Assembly (NCBI GenBank): GCA_018224315.1 | Contig: JAGTVF010000364.1 | Span: 1 to 10,629, forward strand | Direction: 5' to 3' | From: Desulfobacterales bacterium | GTDB lineage: Bacteria > Desulfobacterota > Desulfobacteria > Desulfobacterales > Desulfosalsimonadaceae | DNA: 10,629 nt | Shown here: one piece after another, positions 6,933-10,629 of the stretch | Layout: every line of letters starts with the position of its first letter | Numbering within the stretch: the stretch's first letter is position 1 | Position numbers and translations under genes: made by a program | Notes under the pieces: generated by a model | The model's database searches: none | What the model was told of the DNA's origin: nothing | Seen by the model: only the letters and a program-made list of their open reading frames with translations

Positions 6933-7802
6933 TTACTCGCCCTTGTCAAGAAACTCGTGGATCGCAGCGAAATCCTTTCGTCCGTGTCCGGCAGCTTTGG
7001 CACGGCCGTAAATTTGTTTTGCCAGACCGGCGAGAAACAGGGGCTGATTTTCCTCGTAAGCCGTAATGTCTACCAGATGGAGGTCTTTGTGCATGAGTTC
7101 CAGCGGAAAACTGGCTTCAAAATTCCCGTTTTGAATCAGTGCCGCCTTGCCTTTCAGAAAAGGAGCCGATACCGGCAGTCCGGGCAGTGTTTCCATAAGA
7201 AACTCCCTGCTGAAACCCAGTTTTTCACCCAGCAGCGCGGTTTCCGCGTATGCCAGCATTGATTGCGCCAGCAGCGCATTTACAAGCATTTTAAAGGCAC
7301 TGCCCTGTCCGGCCGGTCCAACGTGCAGGATTGTCTTGCCCATCAGCTCAAACAGCGCCCAAAGGTTTTCAATGTCGTTTTTTTCACCCCCGAGCAGAAA
7401 CGTAAGCTCCCCGTCCTGTGCAGGCTTTTTGGTTCCTGCCACGGGCGCATCAATGAATTTGAAACCCCGTTGTGCGGCCCGGTCTGCGCAACTGCGGGTG
7501 AAAGACGGGTTTACCGTTGAACAGTTCACCCAGACGGCCTTCTGGTCCATTGCGTCAACAAACCCGGATTCTCCGAAGGCAAGCGACTCCACGACATCCG
7601 GAGACGATAGCATGGTAAACACCACGTCTGCTTCATCAACAGCCTCTGCAGGTGAGCGAGCCCGGCTGGCGCCGGCTATTTCAAGGTCTTGTGCCGGTGC
7701 CGGGGATCGGTTGAACACGGTGAGCATGGCGTTGTCATGTTTGAGCAGGTTTCGGGCCATGGGCTTTCCCATAATCCCAAGACCAATAAATGCAATCTTC
7801 AT
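6933..7802 (-). CDS. NAD(P)-dependent beta-hydroxyacid dehydrogenase (3-hydroxyisobutyrate dehydrogenase family)
   Basis: A 289-residue enzyme of the 3-hydroxyisobutyrate dehydrogenase/tartronate semialdehyde reductase/GLYR family, full length. The N-terminal Rossmann motif is G7-L-G-I-M-G12-x-P-M-A, with N31-R32-S after the second strand, a pattern that favours NADP(H). The substrate block D118-A-P-V-A-G-T-K-K-P and the catalytic lysine K171 (in A-F-K-M-L-V-N) are present, as is K239-D-L-H-L in the helical domain. ATG 7802 is chosen because AGGGAGT lies 6 nt upstream on the minus strand (7815-7809); a longer reading frame would run into the dehydrogenase gene. It starts 28 nt after the acyl-CoA dehydrogenase. 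That context makes 3-hydroxyisobutyrate (valine breakdown) a reasonable but unproven substrate; succinic or glyoxylic semialdehyde are alternatives. Confidence 0.88.
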   Translation of the reverse strand: MKIAFIGLGIMGKPMARNLLKHDNAMLTVFNRSPAPAQDLEIAGASRARSPAEAVDEADVVFTMLSSPDVVESLAFGESGFVDAMDQKAVWVNCSTVNPSFTRSCADRAAQRGFKFIDAPVAGTKKPAQDGELTFLLGGEKNDIENLWALFELMGKTILHVGPAGQGSAFKMLVNALLAQSMLAYAETALLGEKLGFSREFLMETLPGLPVSAPFLKGKAALIQNGNFEASFPLELMHKDLHLVDITAYEENQPLFLAGLAKQIYGRAKAAGHGRKDFAAIHEFLDKGE

Positions 7803-7808
7803 CGGTTT

Positions 7809-7815
7809 ACTCCCT
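7809..7815 (-). promoter_or_regulatory. Ribosome-binding site deciding the reductase start
   Basis: AGGGAGT on the minus strand with a 6-nt spacer to ATG 7802. It marks this internal methionine as the start instead of one further upstream in the same frame. Confidence 0.7.
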
Positions 7816-7830
7816 GGTGTGGTTGCTTGT

Positions 7831-9081
7831 TTATTCGTAGATCTTTTCTTCCGGCGAATCGGCCTGTGCGGCGATTTCCTCCATGTCGCGCTCTGAGGTG
7901 ACGCCTTTTTTGGTAAAATATTCCTTGTACCATTCCGATGCAATAATTAAGGACATGACCTCGTTGGTGCCGGTCCAGATGGAGGCCAGCCGCAGATCCC
8001 GGACAATGCGCTCAATGGGGAAAATATTGGTGTAGCCGATGCCGCCCATGACCTGCATGGCGTTATGGGCCGCTTTCTGGCAGGATTCGGTGACAAACTT
8101 CTTGGTTTCCGAAACCATTCTGCGGATGCGCCTGGGATGGATATTGCTGTCTACTGCCCTGGCCGTGGCATGGCACATGCTCCTGGATGCATCCAGGAGC
8201 ATGGCCGCTTCGGCCACCTGGAAAGACACACCCTGATAATTGTTGATTGTCTGGCCGAAAGCTTTTCTGCGGGTGGTGTAGCCGGTTGCAATATCTAAGG
8301 CCGGGCGGGCCGCACCAATGGTCATGGCTGCCGTGCCCAGGCGTTCGGGTATCATCATGGTGTTAAACACCTTGTAGGCCGCGCCCACTTCTCCGAGCAC
8401 ATTTTCTTTGGGCACTTTCACGTCTTTGAACACCACGCGGCCCGCACCGCCGCCCCGGCATCCCATCAGGCCATACTGGTAGGCCGTTTCCACACCCCCG
8501 GATCTGTCCACCAGAAAGCAGGTCAGGGCCTTGTGGGGATCGCACTGGGGATCCGGGTTGGTTCTGGCATATACCAGGAAATAATCCGCGGCCTCGGCGC
8601 CCACGATAAAACGTTTCTGGCCGTTTAGAACAAAATGGTCGCCTTTGTCCTCGGCTTTTGTGGTGGTGCCGAAAAAATCCGACCCGCCCCGGGGCTCGGT
8701 GAGGCATTCAGCGGCAAATATCTGACCGGCAAGCAGAGGCTTGACGTATTTTTCCTTCTGCTCGTCTGTGCCGTGCAAAACCACGGCATCGCAGACCAGT
8801 TCCGCGCCCACGCCGAAGACACAGGCAAAGATATAGCCCAGGACCCCGACTTCCTCCATGACCATAACGGTTGTGGCCCAGTCCATGCCCCGGCCGCCCC
8901 ATTTTTCCGGATAGCGGCAGCCCATGAGGTTTCTTCGGCCGGCTTCGGCCAGAAATTCCCTGGGAAACACGATTTTTTCCTCGTCCATGTCTAAAATCAT
9001 CTGCTTTGGCACCCAGGCCACCAGATCCCGAACTTCTTCGCGCAGGGCCAGGGCCTTTTCATCCATCATGTAATCAAACAT
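7831..9081 (-). CDS. Acyl-CoA dehydrogenase, isovaleryl-CoA-dehydrogenase-like active site
   Basis: A 416-residue flavoprotein with the full acyl-CoA dehydrogenase fold. Helical N-domain; C126-L-T-E-P-R-G-G-S-D in the FAD/substrate strand region; R271-R-K-A-F-G-Q (FAD contact); and Q343-V-M-G-G-I-G-Y...P-I-E-R-I-V-R-D-L-R near the C-terminus. At the spot where medium- and short-chain enzymes carry the catalytic Glu (Y-E-G-T) there is W-T370-G-T. A Glu is found instead at P-E246-R-L, which aligns with the catalytic Glu of isovaleryl-CoA and long-chain enzymes (L-E-R-L, Q-E-R-L). So the enzyme is probably active with a relocated base, and a branched acyl-CoA substrate is plausible. It would feed electrons to ETF. 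The start ATG has GAGGTG a few nt upstream; it lies 14 nt after the regulator gene. The gene contains a 28-bp perfect palindrome. Confidence 0.93.
   Translation of the reverse strand: MFDYMMDEKALALREEVRDLVAWVPKQMILDMDEEKIVFPREFLAEAGRRNLMGCRYPEKWGGRGMDWATTVMVMEEVGVLGYIFACVFGVGAELVCDAVVLHGTDEQKEKYVKPLLAGQIFAAECLTEPRGGSDFFGTTTKAEDKGDHFVLNGQKRFIVGAEAADYFLVYARTNPDPQCDPHKALTCFLVDRSGGVETAYQYGLMGCRGGGAGRVVFKDVKVPKENVLGEVGAAYKVFNTMMIPERLGTAAMTIGAARPALDIATGYTTRRKAFGQTINNYQGVSFQVAEAAMLLDASRSMCHATARAVDSNIHPRRIRRMVSETKKFVTESCQKAAHNAMQVMGGIGYTNIFPIERIVRDLRLASIWTGTNEVMSLIIASEWYKEYFTKKGVTSERDMEEIAAQADSPEEKIYE
8176..8203. repeat. 28-bp perfect palindrome inside the acyl-CoA dehydrogenase gene
   Basis: The 14-base arm CATGCTCCTGGATG is followed directly by its exact reverse complement, with no spacer. 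In the mRNA it could fold to a 12-bp stem with a TGCA loop. It encodes the in-frame stretch M-L-L-D-A-S-R-S-M in an ordinary helix of the enzyme (residues about 294-302). Confidence 0.85.
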
Positions 9082-9095
9082 TTTTCACCTCTTGT

Positions 9096-9551
9096 TCAGC
9101 GTTGATGGTTTTCCATATTTTCAAGGCGTTTTAATAATTTTTGTTTCACTGACAGCAAATCATTTTCCAGCTGTTGGAGTTCTTTGATCCGGGTTTGGAT
9201 CTCGGAAAGTTTTTTGTCCCCGTAGCTGAGACTTTTTTTGATCTGCTGGCGTTCTTCGGGTTCGGCATTCCAGTAGCCGATCATTTCCCGGATCTGTTCA
9301 AGGCTGTAGCCAAACCGCTTGCCCCGCAGAATCAGGCGGAGCCGGGTTCGGTCCTTGCGGGTGAAGATGCGGTAATTGCCGTTGCTTCGGCCCGGGGATA
9401 TCAGGCCCTGTTTTTCGTAGTAGCGGATGGAGCGGGCGGTGATGCCGAACTCTTCGGCCAGTTCGGAGATCAGGTACTGATTTTTGCGCTCCTGCCGGCA
9501 CTGCTGGTTTTGCTCCAGTGTTGGACTGGATGACGCATTTTTTTTTGTCAT
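9096..9551 (-). CDS. MerR-family transcriptional regulator, LiuR-like
   Basis: A 151-residue DNA-binding protein. After a polar N-terminal extension of about 25 residues comes the MerR winged helix: Y26-L-I-S-E-L-A-E-E-F-G-I-T-A-R-S-I-R-Y-Y-E-K-Q-G-L-I, then R-I-F-T-R-K-D-R and L73-I-L-R-G-K-R-F-G-Y-S-L-E-Q-I-R-E-M-I. The L-I-L-R-G-K-R block is characteristic of the LiuR group, which controls branched-chain amino acid and fatty acid catabolism in other Proteobacteria. The C-terminus (about 113-147) is a long coiled-coil dimer helix. It has only one cysteine (C18, outside the domain), so metal sensing as in MerR or CueR is unlikely; an acyl-CoA ligand is the likelier signal. It is the first gene of the operon and probably regulates its own promoter through the palindrome at 9636-9663. 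The start codon has only a weak ribosome-binding site. Confidence 0.88.
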   Translation of the reverse strand: MTKKNASSSPTLEQNQQCRQERKNQYLISELAEEFGITARSIRYYEKQGLISPGRSNGNYRIFTRKDRTRLRLILRGKRFGYSLEQIREMIGYWNAEPEERQQIKKSLSYGDKKLSEIQTRIKELQQLENDLLSVKQKLLKRLENMENHQR

Positions 9552-9635
9552 ACGAAATTTTCCGGTTCAGCCGCCGACAATGTTCTGCCGGTCGAGCATT
9601 TGAAGTGGTTTTCAGGCTTGGGCCAGAATTTAACA

Positions 9636-9663
9636 TTAACATTAACGTCAACGTTAATGTTAA
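9636..9663. promoter_or_regulatory. 28-bp palindrome, candidate operator of the LiuR-like regulator
   Basis: Two perfect 13-base arms (TTAACATTAACGT and its reverse complement) are separated by CA. The region 9629-9664 also reads as six successive hexamers related to ATTAAC/GTTAAT. The core has two ACGT half-sites (9645-9648 and 9651-9654), as I recall for LiuR operators. On the minus strand a perfect TTGACA (9680-9675) lies 11 nt upstream, so the palindrome would cover the -10 and start region of the regulator operon. This fits repression, but no good -10 box is evident. The start codon is about 84 nt further downstream. Confidence 0.7.
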
Positions 9664-9674
9664 ATCAAAAGCAT

Positions 9675-9680
9675 TGTCAA
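9675..9680 (-). promoter_or_regulatory. Putative -35 box of the regulator operon
   Basis: TTGACA on the minus strand directly upstream of the operator palindrome. The matching -10 would fall inside the palindrome; candidates there match the consensus poorly. Confidence 0.35.
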
Positions 9681-9706
9681 GAAAAAAATATTGGAAAAAA
9701 TGCCGG

Positions 9707-10165
9707 TTAGTATTTCAGGTAGTGGAAAGGCTCGATTGTGGCAAGGGCTTCTGTGCCGAGGGTTTTAAACCCCTTTTCTTCCAGGACGCGGCGTGTGGCG
9801 TCGATGTGGGAGACATCCAGAACGATCACTGCGGTCTTGTGGCTTTCCAGGACAAATCCATACGCGTTTTCAATATTGATTTTTTCGTTGGCCAGATATT
9901 GAATCAGCTTGTCCATGCCACCGGGCCGGTCGTCGATAATGACGGCGATCACCTCTTTTAGCTGCGTTTTTATGCCCTCTTTTTCCAGTACCTTGTTCGC
10001 CAGCTTCGGGTCATCGACCATAATGTTTAAAAAACCGCTGCTGCCAAACGATGAAATGGTGATGGCCCGAATGTTGAATTTCTCCTTTGCCAGAATGCCG
10101 GATACCTCGGCAAGTCTTCCGGGCTGATTTTCCACGGGTATGGTGAGTTGATAGGCAGTGTTCAT
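9707..10165 (-). CDS. Two-ACT-domain protein
   Basis: A 152-residue protein made of two ACT domains and nothing else (about 5-70 and 72-140). The first has the classic ligand-loop pattern V-E-N-Q-P-G-R-L-A-E-V-S-G-I-L and N-I-R-A-I; the second has D-D-R-P-G-G-M-D-K-L-I-Q-Y-L and N-I-E-N-A-Y. ACT domains bind amino acids or related small molecules and usually regulate an attached or partner enzyme. Stand-alone double-ACT proteins of this type are common in anaerobes, often near aryl-CoA ligases, but no such ligase is in this window. Start ATG 10165 is chosen because AAGGTG lies just upstream on the minus strand; a reading frame starting at 10234 has no such support. The same strand as the regulator operon, but separated from it by 155 nt that includes its operator, so probably a separate transcript. 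Confidence 0.87.
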   Translation of the reverse strand: MNTAYQLTIPVENQPGRLAEVSGILAKEKFNIRAITISSFGSSGFLNIMVDDPKLANKVLEKEGIKTQLKEVIAVIIDDRPGGMDKLIQYLANEKINIENAYGFVLESHKTAVIVLDVSHIDATRRVLEEKGFKTLGTEALATIEPFHYLKY

Positions 10166-10370
10166 GGTGCACCTTTTGCTTTGAAGAAGTTGATCAGAGC
10201 CTGTATCTGTACTGGTTATCTGTAAAGCAATCACTCCAAAATCTCAAGGATCAAGTTCGGTGGCACCGCAAAAACTTCCTTCCTCCAGGTACCCACCATT
10301 TTCAACCCGGAAGAAGTCACAATTGCGGCATCGGCATAACCAAGGCATAATCAGCTTGTGGCGGTTTTCG
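10166..10370 (-). other. Upstream region of the ACT-domain gene, no gene seen
   Basis: No credible coding sequence. It contains a tandem pair of TATCTGTA octamers (10204-10211 and 10217-10224, plus-strand reading) about 40-60 nt upstream of the ACT start codon, separated by CTGGT. The promoter of the ACT gene should be here or beyond, but I see no convincing -35/-10 pair. Confidence 0.5.
10204..10224. repeat. Tandem 8-bp direct repeat upstream of the ACT gene
   Basis: TATCTGTA twice with a 5-nt spacer (13 nt centre to centre), on the plus strand. It could be a tandem regulator site or chance. Confidence 0.4.
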
Positions 10371-10569
10371 CATGTGTCGGGGCGGGGTGTGATTTGTTTG
10401 TCTGCGGCGTGCTTTCGGGGATCGTCCCGGGGCTTTGGCGTCCGGAGTTTACAAACTCGGGCTGGACGCCCTCAGACAGTTTAAAATTCCGGACGCCAAA
10501 GCCCCGGACGATCTTAAGCCGAAACCGCGCCAATGCAGCCAAACAAATCACACCCCGCCCCGACACATG
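10371..10569. repeat. 199-bp palindromic (MITE-like) repeat element
   Basis: The outer arms are perfect 30-bp inverted repeats (10371-10400 beginning CATGTGTCGGGGCGGGGTGT, and 10540-10569). An inner pair matches over 26 bases with a single-base bulge (10420-10446 and 10488-10513), containing GGGGCTTTGGCGTCCGGA. Between them lies a loop of about 41 nt that holds a small hairpin GAGTTT-AC-AAACTC (10445-10458). The motif GGCGTCC (10437-10443) can pair with either of two GGACGCC copies (10464-10470 or 10491-10497). No transposase is present and no clear target-site duplication is seen. It separates the ACT gene from whatever lies beyond the window. A non-autonomous mobile repeat or a dispersed palindromic repeat is the best guess. 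Confidence 0.75.
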
Positions 10570-10629
10570 GCCAAGGGTCTGGAAATATGCCGGAACAACT
10601 GTTTTTCACCAAGAGTTCCTTTGAATACC

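Noticed and set aside
9675..9706. T runs on the minus strand after the ACT gene, as a possible intrinsic terminator
   Set aside because: Two T tracts are present but no GC-rich stem precedes them.
10259..10269. GGTGGCACCGC on the plus strand, resembling the conserved T-box antiterminator sequence
   Set aside because: There is no stem I or specifier loop, no matching CGTCCC-type partner, and no downstream plus-strand gene in the window; the nearest gene is on the other strand.
10358..10624. Open reading frames across the palindromic element on both strands, including a frame entering from the right edge on the minus strand
   Set aside because: They follow the inverted repeat, have no ribosome-binding site or recognisable domain, and mirror one another because the DNA is palindromic.

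Overview
The window looks like chromosomal DNA of a GC-rich anaerobic Gram-negative bacterium, most likely a Desulfobacterota (sulfate-reducer type) relative. This is inferred from the mix of a molybdopterin oxidoreductase, a TRAP carboxylate transporter, an orphan double-ACT protein and acyl-CoA catabolism, plus an outer-membrane lipid-transport set. No marker gene is present to prove the taxonomy.

Layout. (1) 1-3871, plus strand: the C-terminal end of a molybdopterin oxidoreductase, a 70-residue zinc-ribbon protein, and then a ydbH-ynbE-ydbL triad, in the same gene order as in E. coli. Gaps are 16-48 nt, so this may be one transcript. YdbH (inner-membrane AsmA-like bridge), YnbE (outer-membrane lipoprotein cap) and YdbL (periplasmic modulator) are known in E. 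coli as one of three routes moving phospholipid between the two membranes. (2) 3872-6897, plus strand: a promoter-like region followed by a complete TRAP transporter, dctP-dctQ-dctM, with a lipid-anchored binding protein and an ATGA overlap between dctQ and dctM. (3) 6933-9551, minus strand, convergent with the TRAP genes: a tight operon of a LiuR-like MerR regulator, an acyl-CoA dehydrogenase whose catalytic glutamate is in the isovaleryl-CoA-dehydrogenase position, and a 3-hydroxyisobutyrate-dehydrogenase-family reductase. Together they suggest branched-chain amino acid or branched acyl-CoA catabolism. A 28-bp palindrome (9636-9663) upstream of the regulator is the likely operator. (4) 9707-10165, minus strand: a protein of two ACT domains. 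(5) 10166-10629: no convincing gene, but a ~200-bp strand-symmetric palindromic element (10371-10569) that resembles a MITE or other large palindromic repeat.

The items most worth following up are the structured DNA elements (regulator operator, intragenic 28-bp perfect palindrome in the acyl-CoA dehydrogenase gene, the 199-bp inverted-repeat element) and the occurrence of the YdbH-YnbE-YdbL lipid bridge next to a metalloenzyme and zinc-ribbon gene. I did not find a CRISPR array, tRNA, rRNA, transposase, toxin-antitoxin pair or recognisable defence system.
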